From the IMG/VR virus record IMGVR_UViG_3300006165_000005, positions 1 through 58,298 of that record: 58,298 nt of DNA. One strand, given 5' to 3'. A program made the position numbers and the translations under genes. The notes under the pieces were generated by a model that saw only the letters and a program-made list of their open reading frames with translations, was not told the DNA's origin and searched no databases. Below are positions 16,514-25,637 of the stretch, one piece after another; positions within the stretch are counted from its first letter, which is position 1, and every line of letters begins with the position of its first letter. Origin of the DNA: a virus.

Positions 16514-17263
16514 TTAAGATTTTTTATTATTTTGTAAAGAATCAAAAACTCTTTCTATTTTAGCTATTAGTGGATTCCTAACAACGTCTGACTTGTCGAA
16601 TTGGATACACCCTATTTCCTCTAATTCAGCAAAGTGTTCCATTAAGAAGGTTAACCCGTTACCACCTTTAGAGTCTTGTTGTCTTTCATCACCTAAAAAT
16701 ATCATTTTAGAGTCCTTACCTAACCTAGTCATTATAGTTCTCATATTTTCTTGTGATATATTCTGTGCTTCATCTACAATTATTATTGACCTGTCTAGGT
16801 TGATACCCCTCATGTAAGCTATAGGCATCTCCTCAATAGTCTTTAATTCTCTTAATCTAGAGGTTATCGCCTGTCCAACTATCTTTTCAAAGTTATGCAC
16901 AAAAGAGAACATAAATGGTTCCATCTTCTCCCTTAAACCACCTTTTAAAAACCCAATCTCTTCATTTTTTAAAGTAGTTACTGATTTTACAATTACAATC
17001 TTTTTGTATTTAGCGTATCTTTTTATTAATTTCAATGCTTCAGCACACGCTAAAAATGTCTTACCACTTCCCGCTGGACCAGAACATATGGTTACTTCAT
17101 TCACCTTTATAGAGTTAACTAAAGCTTTTTGGTTTTCAGTTTTACACTTAACATTTACTGTCATAGTGTCTGTCATTCTAGTCTCCTGAGTGTTGTTTTG
17201 ATAAATCCAAGCTTCTACTTCTTGTTGTTCTTCACTACTTAATTTTTTACTCCTTTTTCCCAT
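16514..17263 (-). CDS. phoH: PhoH-like P-loop ATPase
   Basis: 249 residues. Walker A GPAGSGKT at 62-69 and Walker B IIVDEAQN at about 161-168 with the flanking sequence typical of PhoH. PhoH proteins are RecA-type ATPases, often RNA helicase-like, and are frequent in marine T4-like phages, commonly linked to phosphate stress or RNA metabolism. A stretch of charged residues precedes the P-loop. It is placed between the glycan genes and the HAD-like gene, which is unusual. No separate pho box is visible. Confidence 0.85.
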   Translation of the reverse strand: MGKRSKKLSSEEQQEVEAWIYQNNTQETRMTDTMTVNVKCKTENQKALVNSIKVNEVTICSGPAGSGKTFLACAEALKLIKRYAKYKKIVIVKSVTTLKNEEIGFLKGGLREKMEPFMFSFVHNFEKIVGQAITSRLRELKTIEEMPIAYMRGINLDRSIIIVDEAQNISQENMRTIMTRLGKDSKMIFLGDERQQDSKGGNGLTFLMEHFAELEEIGCIQFDKSDVVRNPLIAKIERVFDSLQNNKKS

Positions 17264-17287
17264 TAAAATTTATTTATAATTTAATTA

Positions 17288-18277
17288 TTATTTTTCGTAA
17301 TACTCTAACCAATATTCAATCATTTCATCTAACATTGTTTCAAATGTGTATTTGTGTTCCCAACCTAACATTTCTTTCGCTCTAGAACAATCACCTTTTA
17401 AGTGTTCTAGTTCTTCTGGTCTTAAAAACCTTTTATCTGTTTTAATATATTTTTCCCAATCTAGTTCTAGTGAGTTAAAAACATACTCAACCAAGTCTTG
17501 GACTGTGTGAGATACCCCTGTGGAACATACAAAGTCATCTGGTGTATCTTGTTGTAACATCAACCACATCGCTTCAACATAGTCTTTCGCGTGTCCCCAA
17601 TCTCTACTAGCTTTCATATTACCCAATTTTAACTCATTGGTCAAACCTAATTTAATCTCTACAGCTATTTTAACCACTTTATTTGTTACAAAATTAGTTC
17701 CTCTTCTTGGTGATTCGTGATTGAACAGAATACCATTAGACACAAACATACCGTAAGAGTTTCTATAATTTTTACATATGTTATGTGCGTATACTTTAGC
17801 ACAACCATATGGTGAAACTGGGTTTAACGGTGTTGTTTCTCTTTGGTACCCATCACTATCAATACTGTTACCAAACATTTCTGATGATGATGCTTGATAT
17901 ACCCTAGCCTTAGGACAAACTAATTTAATGGATTCTAGTAAATTTAATGTACCAGCACCTATACTTTCTAAAGTGTATTTTGGTTGGTCAAAACTTATCC
18001 TCACATGTGATTGAGCTGCTAGATTATACACCTCATCTGGTTTTGATTTACCCAATACTTTACATATTGAAGCCATGTCAGTCATGTCAGCATATTCTAA
18101 ATTTAATTTTTTATATATACTATCTGGTATCCTTGCAGTCTGATTCTCAGCTACAGAATTTCTTTTTAACATACCCCAAACTTCGTACCCTTTTTCTAAT
18201 AACAACTCTGCTAGATATGAACCATCTTGTCCGTTAATCCCTGTTATTAAAGCTTTTTTCTTATTTGTATCCATCAT
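17288..18277 (-). CDS. gmd: GDP-mannose 4,6-dehydratase (copy 1)
   Basis: 329 residues from ATG 18277; a longer reading would need a TTG start. It is a short-chain dehydrogenase-type Rossmann enzyme with TGINGQDGSY at 12-21 (NADP binding), SSSE at 130-133 and the catalytic YxxxK (Tyr157, Lys161) in PVSPYGCAK. FNHESPRRG is the signature of GMD. It converts GDP-mannose to GDP-4-keto-6-deoxymannose, the branch point to GDP-L-fucose, colitose and related sugars. It overlaps the sulfotransferase stop by 17 bases. A second, diverged GMD lies at 22215. Confidence 0.92.
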   Translation of the reverse strand: MMDTNKKKALITGINGQDGSYLAELLLEKGYEVWGMLKRNSVAENQTARIPDSIYKKLNLEYADMTDMASICKVLGKSKPDEVYNLAAQSHVRISFDQPKYTLESIGAGTLNLLESIKLVCPKARVYQASSSEMFGNSIDSDGYQRETTPLNPVSPYGCAKVYAHNICKNYRNSYGMFVSNGILFNHESPRRGTNFVTNKVVKIAVEIKLGLTNELKLGNMKASRDWGHAKDYVEAMWLMLQQDTPDDFVCSTGVSHTVQDLVEYVFNSLELDWEKYIKTDKRFLRPEELEHLKGDCSRAKEMLGWEHKYTFETMLDEMIEYWLEYYEK

Positions 18278-19046
18278 ACTCAAATCTTTTTAAATATTTA
18301 TCATATATATCCGGTCTTTTATTTATTATATAATCGTCAATCTGTTGACATGTATCGGGTAAAACATTCCCGTCTTTTCCTTGGTGTTCTTTTCTATGCC
18401 CTGGCCCGGATTGGTACCTAAGTTTATCAGGGTCACCCCCTGTTGCTACACCTAGATGGATACCTACGTACCTATCTAACGATTTCTTTTTGTGGTCTTT
18501 AATATCCTCTACGAAATTATCTATATCTTCTTTATTAAACTTACCACCAAATTGTTTATACCATTCTACTATTTTCAATAATTCTTCTTTTGGGTTCATT
18601 ATAAAATCTTCATAATAAACTAATATTTTTGGTCCAAGGTATAAATCATATAACTCTAACATTGCTAAGTAATCCGTATTTTCTTGGTCAGATAAAGGTA
18701 GTCCTTGTAAATCGTTTAATACCAAATTAATCGGTATTGGTTGGTCATCAATTCTACGATGTCTTACAATACATTCTTTATGGTTCCTAACAATTAAGAA
18801 ATACCCTTCATTTTCACCAGGGAATGTACCCCAAAAATCAGTACCGTTACCATGTGTTTTATGTATAACAGCCTTTGGGTTGGATTGGGTTATGTTCGCT
18901 CCTCTTTCTTCAGAGTCGTCTGACCCTATAATCACTAAATCTGTTAATCTTTCTATACAATAACATAACCAGTTACTCCCAGAACGTGGATACGATGCTA
19001 TCGTAACTTTTCTATTATTTACTGAATCCTCATAAAATGTCCCCAT
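18261..19046 (-). CDS. Sulfotransferase (Sulfotransfer_1 type)
   Basis: 261 residues. The 5'-phosphosulfate loop is SYPRSGSNWL at 18-27 and the 3'-phosphate binding strand is LIVRNHKE around 84-91, the PAPS-binding arrangement of cytosolic sulfotransferases. The expected function is transfer of sulfate from PAPS to a hydroxyl of a sugar or other acceptor. Overlaps with both GMD (17 bases) and the ColD-like gene (17 bases) couple it tightly to sugar-nucleotide synthesis. The acceptor is unknown; a glycan is inferred from context. Confidence 0.8.
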   Translation of the reverse strand: MGTFYEDSVNNRKVTIASYPRSGSNWLCYCIERLTDLVIIGSDDSEERGANITQSNPKAVIHKTHGNGTDFWGTFPGENEGYFLIVRNHKECIVRHRRIDDQPIPINLVLNDLQGLPLSDQENTDYLAMLELYDLYLGPKILVYYEDFIMNPKEELLKIVEWYKQFGGKFNKEDIDNFVEDIKDHKKKSLDRYVGIHLGVATGGDPDKLRYQSGPGHRKEHQGKDGNVLPDTCQQIDDYIINKRPDIYDKYLKRFEYDGYK

Positions 19047-20196
19047 AGTCGTTTATTATTTTACATATTTTATTTATTTCCTCCGTTTTTAAATCTTGGT
19101 GATTTGGTATATAGAACCCAAATTCGTGTAATAAGTCACAGTTTGGTAGTTTTGGCATCTCATAATGTTTTAACCAAAAAGGTTGCCTACCCATAGAACC
19201 AGCTATAAGTGGTCTAACTTCTATCCCTTCTTTGGTCATTACTTCCATAATCTTAGACCTATTCCTATTAACTATAGGATATGCAAAGCTGGATATAAAA
19301 TCAGATTTATCAACCCTTAAGTTAAGCATATTATTATTAATTTTTTTCTTATACAAATCAAAGTTACTTTTTCTAACCACACTAAAGTTATCTAATTTAT
19401 CTAATTGTCTTAACCCTAAAAAAGCCTGTAAGTCTGTAGCTCTAAGGTTAAACCCAGGGTAATAAAAAGTATAAGCTTTATTTTCAGGTGATACGTCCCA
19501 TTCATCACTTAATTCTTTAGCGTCTTCTGTGGATAAATCTCTATCCCACCCATGACTTCTTAAAGCTAAAAGAATGTTATATATCTCTTTGTCATCTGTG
19601 TTTATTAATCCACCCTCAATGGTAGATAAATGGTGTCCGTAATATAAAGAAAAACAAGACATAAGTCCTGCGGTACCTAAATAATCACCTTTAAATTTAG
19701 ACCCCATACTTTCACATGTGTCCTCCAAAAGTGTTACATCATACTTATCACACAGTTCTACTATTTTAGTCATATCAGGTACTAGACCTAACACTGTAAC
19801 TAATAATAAACATGTCGGGGTTTCTTTTATGAATAACTCCTCTAAATGCCCTAAATCCACAGATAGGTCTTCCATATTAGAATCACATAGTATTGGTTGT
19901 AAACCTAACTGCATGACAGAAGAAACGTCTGTTACCCAAGATAGTGAAGGTACTATGATTTTATCGTTTTTTAACCTACCACTAGTTTTTAAAGCGTACA
20001 ACATTAATAATATAGCTGAGGAACCAGAATTAACAAATACACTGTATTTGGTTCCTAACTTTTTTGCCCATTTTTTTTCAAACTTTACAGTTAAAGGCCC
20101 TTTAGTTAACCTAGGTACCTCATCACCACCTGTTAACCACTCAGCTAAAACAGCCATGTCTTTTTTACTTATAGTATCACCAACTAATTTAGTCAT
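19030..20196 (-). CDS. ColD-like GDP-4-keto-6-deoxymannose 3-dehydratase (PLP enzyme with His in place of Lys)
   Basis: 388 residues from ATG 20196, chosen because it follows the upstream stop by two bases; an in-frame upstream start would overlap. It is a DegT/DnrJ-type fold with the PLP phosphate-loop SGSS (57-60) and LEDTCESMG (157-165). The active-site lysine of aminotransferases is replaced by histidine: FSLYYGHHLSTIEGG, His188. Substitution of Lys by His188 is the hallmark of ColD, which removes the C3 hydroxyl in GDP-colitose synthesis. Its position between GMD and an Fcl-like reductase fits that pathway. Direct assignment to colitose is inference; other 3-deoxy sugars are possible. 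Confidence 0.75.
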   Translation of the reverse strand: MTKLVGDTISKKDMAVLAEWLTGGDEVPRLTKGPLTVKFEKKWAKKLGTKYSVFVNSGSSAILLMLYALKTSGRLKNDKIIVPSLSWVTDVSSVMQLGLQPILCDSNMEDLSVDLGHLEELFIKETPTCLLLVTVLGLVPDMTKIVELCDKYDVTLLEDTCESMGSKFKGDYLGTAGLMSCFSLYYGHHLSTIEGGLINTDDKEIYNILLALRSHGWDRDLSTEDAKELSDEWDVSPENKAYTFYYPGFNLRATDLQAFLGLRQLDKLDNFSVVRKSNFDLYKKKINNNMLNLRVDKSDFISSFAYPIVNRNRSKIMEVMTKEGIEVRPLIAGSMGRQPFWLKHYEMPKLPNCDLLHEFGFYIPNHQDLKTEEINKICKIINDYGDIL

Positions 20197-20198
20197 CT

Positions 20199-21323
20199 TT
20201 AATTGTTTTTTGTGGTTATAATACAAGGTGAGGTTTTTATCTTATCTAAAAACTTCATGTATATTATTTCAAATCTTTCATCTCTACAAATTAAACTAAA
20301 AGGAACTAATGGTTCTCCGTGACCATAACTTACCATATCCCATAATTCATATTCTAATTCTACAGTTTTGGTTGTGGTTTTTTCACTACCATTTTTTAAT
20401 TCTTTTACGAAGTTTTTAACCCATTTTTTCACATCTCCGTTTGGTTTCCAACCCAACTTATTTTTAATTTTACTTATGTCCGCTAAAGTTGCTTTTGGTT
20501 CTAACCTATCACCTATATATTCTACATGACTATTAGTGTGATGTTCAAATAAAACTGCTAACTCATTTATGGTGACGTTATCAGAGTTCCCAACATTATA
20601 AACCCCACCATTAAGTTTGTCTGTATGTGTTGCCGATAATAGGTTAGCGTTTACAACATCACCTACATATGTAAAATCCCTTCTCTGTTCCCCATCATTT
20701 GTTATTGTAATATTTTTACCTTCTTCTACTTGACCTGCCCATATACCCAAAACTGTACAGTATGCCCCTTCTCTTGTCATTCTATCACCATACACATTAA
20801 AGTACCTTAAACATACCGTATCTAACCCGTACACATCACTAAACAATTTACAATAGTCTTCACAAATCATCTTTTGTGCTGCATATGGTGACATTGGGTT
20901 TCTAGGTAATTCTTCTGATGTTGGCATTACTTCCGCGTCTCCGTATATTGATGACGAAGACGATAGTACAAATCTTTTTACTTTTGAGTCTGCACAAGCT
21001 TTCAATAACTTTAGAGTAGCAGTAACATTGTTTTCGTTAAACATTACTGGGTCTTCAATCGAGGGTTGTACTCTTGCCATGGCGGCAAAATGGAATACCG
21101 CGTCAACATCTTCTAGATATTCACTTATAGTTTCTACTTCGGCTGTAACTAAATCTTGTTCCCAAAAATACGCAGCTGAATTAATATTTTCTCTTTTACC
21201 TGTGGATAGATTATCTATTACGGTAACTTGTACCCCCATATCCACTAACCTATCTACCATATTTGAACCGATAAATCCAGCTCCTCCGGTAACTACTGCT
21301 TTTTTAATTTTATTTTCTTGCAT
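20199..21323 (-). CDS. NAD-dependent sugar epimerase/dehydratase with C-terminal extension
   Basis: 374 residues. Extended short-chain dehydrogenase with TGGAGFIGS at 12-20, a serine strand SSSSSIYG (121-128) and the catalytic SPYAAQK (Tyr147, Lys151). It resembles UDP-glucose/GlcNAc 4-epimerases and related WbpP/RfbB-type enzymes. The last ~55 residues after the core (LEYELWDMVSYGHGEP onward) are not part of the usual family and are unassigned. It overlaps the Fcl-like gene by 14 bases. The substrate cannot be decided from motifs. Confidence 0.75.
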   Translation of the reverse strand: MQENKIKKAVVTGGAGFIGSNMVDRLVDMGVQVTVIDNLSTGKRENINSAAYFWEQDLVTAEVETISEYLEDVDAVFHFAAMARVQPSIEDPVMFNENNVTATLKLLKACADSKVKRFVLSSSSSIYGDAEVMPTSEELPRNPMSPYAAQKMICEDYCKLFSDVYGLDTVCLRYFNVYGDRMTREGAYCTVLGIWAGQVEEGKNITITNDGEQRRDFTYVGDVVNANLLSATHTDKLNGGVYNVGNSDNVTINELAVLFEHHTNSHVEYIGDRLEPKATLADISKIKNKLGWKPNGDVKKWVKNFVKELKNGSEKTTTKTVELEYELWDMVSYGHGEPLVPFSLICRDERFEIIYMKFLDKIKTSPCIITTKNN

Positions 21324-22212
21324 AATTATAATTTTTTATAAACCATTCTACGGTTTTTTCTACACCTTCTCTTAATGGTGTGTATTTAAAATCTGGATTC
21401 AACTCGGTAAACTTGGTATTATCACTAGGTTTTCTGAATTGTCCATCTGTCTTATCTGTTTCCCATAAAATATCACCTTTAAAATCCATAACGTCAACTA
21501 TTGTCTCAACAAGTTCTTTTATTGAGTATTCGGTAGATGTTGAGGTTATTAGTGGTTCTGGGGAATCGTAGTTATTTAAAGCCCACATAGATATGTCACC
21601 AGCATCTTGTGAGTATAGTAACTCTCTTTGGGGTTTTCCTGTCCCCCAAACTTTCAATGGTGTGTTATTTTTTTTCGCTAGGTAACATTTGTGTACTAAA
21701 GATGGGACTACGTGACCCTCATCAATCTTAAAATTATCCCTAGGCCCATATATGTTACACGGTACTATAGAAACATAATTCACACCATACTGTTCTCTAT
21801 ATGTTCTAATCTGTACTTCAGCTAATCTTTTAGAATATGAATACCCTAAACTTGTTGGGTGTGGTTCTCCTGAATGTATCTGGTCGGAAGTTAATGGATA
21901 GTTTGCGTTCACTGGGAAAATACATGTAGATAATAAACATACTAATTTTTTAACCCCAACTAACCTAGAAACCTCTAGTACATTAGTATTAATCATAGTA
22001 TTCTTATAAAGGAATTCACCTTTTAATTTAGAGTTGATTCCGACACCACCTATTTTTCCAGCACAATGAATCACAGCCTCCGGTGAGTGTTTCTTAAAAA
22101 ACGCTAAAGTTTCATCAAAATTAGTTAAATCGCACTCTTTAGAAGCAAATGTGACATCCGCATCTATAGTAGAACCAACCATACCATTACCACCAGTTAC
22201 TAATAGTTTCAT
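21310..22212 (-). CDS. fcl: GDP-L-fucose synthase-like epimerase/reductase (Fcl/ColC family)
   Basis: 300 residues. Rossmann motif GGNGMVG at 7-13. The characteristic AGKIGGVG follows the second strand. Catalytic residues match the family: Ser95 and Cys97 in LLSTCIFP (Fcl S107/C109), Tyr124 and Lys128 in GYSYSK (Fcl Y136/K140). CNIYGPRDNF matches the fucose synthase substrate region. The enzyme epimerises at C3/C5 and reduces C4 of the GMD product to give GDP-L-fucose. Paralogues named ColC act on the ColD product, so either sugar is possible. It lies 2 bases after GMD copy 2. Confidence 0.85.
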   Translation of the reverse strand: MKLLVTGGNGMVGSTIDADVTFASKECDLTNFDETLAFFKKHSPEAVIHCAGKIGGVGINSKLKGEFLYKNTMINTNVLEVSRLVGVKKLVCLLSTCIFPVNANYPLTSDQIHSGEPHPTSLGYSYSKRLAEVQIRTYREQYGVNYVSIVPCNIYGPRDNFKIDEGHVVPSLVHKCYLAKKNNTPLKVWGTGKPQRELLYSQDAGDISMWALNNYDSPEPLITSTSTEYSIKELVETIVDVMDFKGDILWETDKTDGQFRKPSDNTKFTELNPDFKYTPLREGVEKTVEWFIKNYNYARK

Positions 22213-22214
22213 AA

Positions 22215-23192
22215 TTAATTGTTTTTAGAATAATACACCAACCAATAATCAACCATCTCTTCCATTAACATTTTAAATGTGTATTTAGGTTCCCAACCCA
22301 ACTCAGTTCTAATTTTAGTTGAGTCACCCTTTAAGTACGGTAGTTCCTCTGGTCTCATAAATTTAGGATTCTGTTCGATGTAGTCTTCATAATCTAAATC
22401 TAAATATTTAAACACTAGTTCACACATTTCTCTAACAGAGTGTGTCTCCATAGTTGATACTACCCAGTCTCCTGGTTCATCGTGTTGCATCATTAAATGC
22501 ATCGCTCTTACATAATCCCAAGAATGTCCCCAGTCTCTAAAAGAGTCCATATTACCCAATTCTAAATTATCTTGTAAACCTAATTTTATTCTTGCGGCCG
22601 CTTTTACGACTTTATTAGTTACAAAATTACTACCCCTCCTAGGTGATTCATGATTAAATAGAATACCGTTAGTTGCGTGTAATTTATAAGCTCTCCTATA
22701 ATTCCTAATCATATTATACCCAAAAACTTTTGAGCACCCATATGGGGAAACTGGGTTCATGACCGTTGTCTCTCTTTGGGATTTGTCTTCATCCACAGTT
22801 AGTCCAAACATTTCTGAACTACTTGCTTGGTAGAATTTTGAATCTGGACAACTTCTTCTATATGCCTCCAACATATTAAGTACACCCATTGCATTTGTTT
22901 GTACTGTAAATTGTGGTATGTCAAAGCTAATTCTTACATGACTTTGAGCAGCTAAATTATATATCTCATCTGGTTGTATTTCATCCAGTAATCTTTCTAT
23001 ACCACCTTGGTCCAATAAGTCCCCATAGTACGTATGTATTTTATCTTCTAGGTGTACAATCCTTGTATCTTGGTTCTCGGCTGTAGAATTTCTTCTAACT
23101 ATCCCATGTACTTCGTAACCTAATTCTAGTAGATACTCCGCTAAGTAACTACCGTCCTGTCCTGCTATTCCTGTTATAAATGCTTTTTTCAT
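22215..23192 (-). CDS. gmd: GDP-mannose 4,6-dehydratase (copy 2)
   Basis: 325 residues from ATG 23192, which overlaps the previous stop as ATGA; an earlier in-frame start would overlap further. TGIAGQDGSY at 7-16, SSSEMFG, catalytic PVSPYGCSK (Tyr151, Lys155) and FNHESPRRG are canonical for GMD. It is clearly homologous to the copy at 17288 but much diverged, for example MNPV versus LNPV and HSWDYV versus HAKDYV. Two GMDs in one cassette suggest separate regulation, different partners or recent import. It supplies the substrate for the Fcl-like and ColD-like enzymes. Confidence 0.92.
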   Translation of the reverse strand: MKKAFITGIAGQDGSYLAEYLLELGYEVHGIVRRNSTAENQDTRIVHLEDKIHTYYGDLLDQGGIERLLDEIQPDEIYNLAAQSHVRISFDIPQFTVQTNAMGVLNMLEAYRRSCPDSKFYQASSSEMFGLTVDEDKSQRETTVMNPVSPYGCSKVFGYNMIRNYRRAYKLHATNGILFNHESPRRGSNFVTNKVVKAAARIKLGLQDNLELGNMDSFRDWGHSWDYVRAMHLMMQHDEPGDWVVSTMETHSVREMCELVFKYLDLDYEDYIEQNPKFMRPEELPYLKGDSTKIRTELGWEPKYTFKMLMEEMVDYWLVYYSKNN

Positions 23193-23776
23193 TTGAATAT
23201 CTCCATTTTTGTTAAATCTGGCCAGTCTTCGACTACCCATTGTTTTGGTTTAATTTTAATAGCCTCAGGTAACTTTTTCAAACCTAAGGCTGCTGTTTCT
23301 GGTGTCATGTAGTAATGGTACCCAATAGTGTCTATATTTTGTTTCGTCCATGGTACATCAGGAACCCTACCATCATAAGACATTTTTTTTAGTTTTAATG
23401 CCGCGTCTTTACTATCAGTTAATATCACACCACCCCTACCTAAACTTAAGTGTTTTTTAAATTGGAAGCTGACACACATAAACGTACCGGGAATATAACT
23501 ATCTTTTTCCCATAGTACCGCAGCGTCTATTATATTATGGTTTAAATAATAATAATTTACCCAATCGTCATTTCTCCATTTTAAATTTATCCCTAATTTA
23601 TTGGATAGGAATGGGATTGATAGATACGTTCTATGTGGTACATTAATGGTTTTTACTTTATCACGTCTTAGACAAAGTTCCACCCCATGAGTACAACAGT
23701 CTACCGCTACCGCATACGGTGAACCAAAAAATTCCGCAATCTTATCTTCAAATGTTTTTATAACCTCAAAACTCAT
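23189..23776 (-). CDS. Compact DegT/DnrJ/EryC1-like PLP protein
   Basis: 195 residues from ATG 23776 (just after the previous stop; an in-frame upstream ATG at 23812 overlaps by 34 bases). It keeps the DegT-type PLP lysine: FQFKKHLSLGRGG (Lys108). The preceding IIDAAVLWE strand contains an Asp (84) at the position of the pyridine-binding residue. At about half the usual 370-400 residues, it lacks most of the C-terminal domain. It is intact and coupled to GMD copy 2 by a 4-base overlap, so it is unlikely to be random debris. An aminotransferase half or regulatory relic is inferred. Confidence 0.55.
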   Translation of the reverse strand: MSFEVIKTFEDKIAEFFGSPYAVAVDCCTHGVELCLRRDKVKTINVPHRTYLSIPFLSNKLGINLKWRNDDWVNYYYLNHNIIDAAVLWEKDSYIPGTFMCVSFQFKKHLSLGRGGVILTDSKDAALKLKKMSYDGRVPDVPWTKQNIDTIGYHYYMTPETAALGLKKLPEAIKIKPKQWVVEDWPDLTKMEIFK

Positions 23777-23778
23777 AT

Positions 23779-24348
23779 CTATCTTTTTTTCATTATGTGC
23801 CTCTTTTGACACTGAACATTTAAACTTATTGATGTTCCGTGTTCTTTATCCATATGTGGTAGGTAAGCTTGGGAGTGGTCATCAAAGTCAGAATGTTCGG
23901 TTTTTCTCCAATCATATCTAGCTATCCCATCAAAATCCAGTTTATCTAACACCCCTTTAAGACTTTTAAAATCGTACACCGTTTTATGGTATATTGTTTC
24001 TTCGTCCATTGTCATCTTACCGTATAAAGGACCTAGTATGTCTTTTAATTCTAAATTACCATTAGAATATAGTGCTGACATGTTAGTAAAGTCTGGTACA
24101 GCCAAACGTAAGTGACCTCCTTGTATTAAAACTCTTTTCCATTCAGTTAATAGTGCATTTATTTCATCCCTGTCAAAATACTCTATAACGTGAGAAGAAT
24201 ATATTAAGGAAACACTTTCATCCTCATAAGGTAAACTGAAAATATCTCTTGATTTTAAATGTGGGTAATCACCACCATCTATGTGGTCCCAACTTGGGCC
24301 AAAATTTCTCCAACCACAACCTAAATTTAATTTTATATCTGATTTCAT
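23779..24348 (-). CDS. SAM-dependent methyltransferase
   Basis: 189 residues. Motif I LNLGCGWRNF at 7-16 binds SAM. YSSHVIEYF and a downstream LRLAVPDF strand follow the class I (Methyltransf_11) order. It is probably an O-methyltransferase modifying a sugar in the cluster, given glycan neighbours on both sides. The C-terminal part after LPHMDKEHGT is short and has no extra domain. It lies 6 bases from the cupin gene upstream and next to the compact DegT gene. Confidence 0.75.
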   Translation of the reverse strand: MKSDIKLNLGCGWRNFGPSWDHIDGGDYPHLKSRDIFSLPYEDESVSLIYSSHVIEYFDRDEINALLTEWKRVLIQGGHLRLAVPDFTNMSALYSNGNLELKDILGPLYGKMTMDEETIYHKTVYDFKSLKGVLDKLDFDGIARYDWRKTEHSDFDDHSQAYLPHMDKEHGTSISLNVQCQKRHIMKKR

Positions 24349-24354
24349 ATTTTA

Positions 24355-24771
24355 TTATTTTATAAATGTTTTATCTAATTCTTGCCCTTCATATGGGCCT
24401 GTTTTATACTCATAAACTACCGTATCATCCTCTAGAATTTCATAGGTGTGTCCCCCTTCTAATGTAATGGAACAATCACCAGCTTCTAAGATGGGTGTAC
24501 ATAATATTTCATGGTCTATATCGTAAAATATACATTTTACTTTACCTTTAATTACCACCCAAGATTCTTGAGCGATAACTTTGTCTGTTGGTGTATCTTT
24601 AAAGAAGTGGTAGTGTGCTTTAAAAGTTTGTCCACCTTGTAACTTCATAGTTGCTAACTGAAGAAAGTGATTTTCTGGTATCACATTATTTCTAGGTGTG
24701 GTAATATCACTTAGCCTATTTATTATATGTAATAATTTTGTTGGTTCTTGTTTAGAGTAGTATGTTTCCAT
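24355..24771 (-). CDS. Cupin-domain protein, possible sugar isomerase or epimerase
   Basis: 138 residues. Single cupin barrel with metal-ligand-like HYH (His53, His55), Glu69 in QESWVV and His108 in GGHTYE. Such small cupins in polysaccharide loci include sugar 3,4-ketoisomerases and WbuC-type proteins. The fold call is firm from the His-x-His/Glu/His pattern; the reaction is not known. It lies 6 bases upstream of the methyltransferase and 16 bases after the GT23-like gene. Confidence 0.65.
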   Translation of the reverse strand: METYYSKQEPTKLLHIINRLSDITTPRNNVIPENHFLQLATMKLQGGQTFKAHYHFFKDTPTDKVIAQESWVVIKGKVKCIFYDIDHEILCTPILEAGDCSITLEGGHTYEILEDDTVVYEYKTGPYEGQELDKTFIK

Positions 24772-24787
24772 TTTTATATTTTCAATT

Positions 24788-25636
24788 TTATCTTTGTGAT
24801 AGTATAATAGCTAATTCAGCGAATGTACTTCTGTTATCGTATATCCCTATTGTTGTTTCCGCTAATAAGAACATGTCTTCCACAGCTTCTTGTGCGTGGT
24901 CTTTAGTTATGTAGAAATTGTTATGGTTTAACCATGAAACAGTTTCATCTTCTTTAATTATATAATTTTCTTTTTTCCTAAATAAAACGTTGTTAGGGTA
25001 AGAATTAACAATTGTTTTTTCCATTTCTGGGTCTTCAGTGGATATGAAAAACTTCTGGTTAGGGTTTTTTTCTAAATACGGTAACATATTTTTCATATAA
25101 GCATCAACACTTGAGTCTAGAAAATCAGTACCTCTTGCGTGTATACCAATAACATCTTTAGATAGTCCTAAATCATTTTTAATCTTATCTATATTATCTT
25201 GTATCGATTTTATGGGTTTTAGTGACCTAATAAAATCATGACTCTTTTCTAAATTTACACCTTCTAAAAAACTTATATTAAAGACTAGAATATTTTCTTG
25301 TTGGTCATCGTGAGTGTATGAATGTTTTCCATCAGCACCATACAAATCAGTAAGATTACGTAATGTATCGTTTTTAAACTCCCAATCTTCCCTATCAGCA
25401 TCATATTTGTTGATGCACATTTTATAATTTTTTAATTCTTTTAACTCTTCTAAACTTATTGTTTGTAATTCATTCTCAAAAAGTTCATCTAGTTTAGCTA
25501 GACAACCATTAGGGATTAGATTGTCCCAGTATATTTTTAATTCCCTATCAGTTTCTTGTGAAATAACATAACAAGATGCTACACATCTTAATCTGTTCCC
25601 TAAACCGCTAGTAACGTATGGTATTATTGTTTTCAT
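24788..25636 (-). CDS. GT23/NodZ-type fucosyltransferase-like protein
   Basis: 282 residues from ATG 25636, which sits one base after the upstream stop. N-terminal SGLGNR (10-15) and IHARGTDF (165-172) match the O-fucosyltransferase, GT11 and GT23 superfamily GDP-binding pattern. FISTEDPEME and AVEDMFLLAETT complete the fold. It would transfer L-fucose from GDP-fucose, made by the neighbouring Fcl-like enzyme. The acceptor is unknown. It is different from the GT10 and GT11 genes below. Confidence 0.65.
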   Translation of the reverse strand: MKTIIPYVTSGLGNRLRCVASCYVISQETDRELKIYWDNLIPNGCLAKLDELFENELQTISLEELKELKNYKMCINKYDADREDWEFKNDTLRNLTDLYGADGKHSYTHDDQQENILVFNISFLEGVNLEKSHDFIRSLKPIKSIQDNIDKIKNDLGLSKDVIGIHARGTDFLDSSVDAYMKNMLPYLEKNPNQKFFISTEDPEMEKTIVNSYPNNVLFRKKENYIIKEDETVSWLNHNNFYITKDHAQEAVEDMFLLAETTIGIYDNRSTFAELAIILSQR

Positions 25637-25637
25637 A

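Noticed and set aside
23189-23776. The short DegT gene as a frameshifted pseudogene
   Set aside because: The frame is clean, the PLP lysine is present and the gene is coupled to its neighbours. No remaining half is found adjacent.
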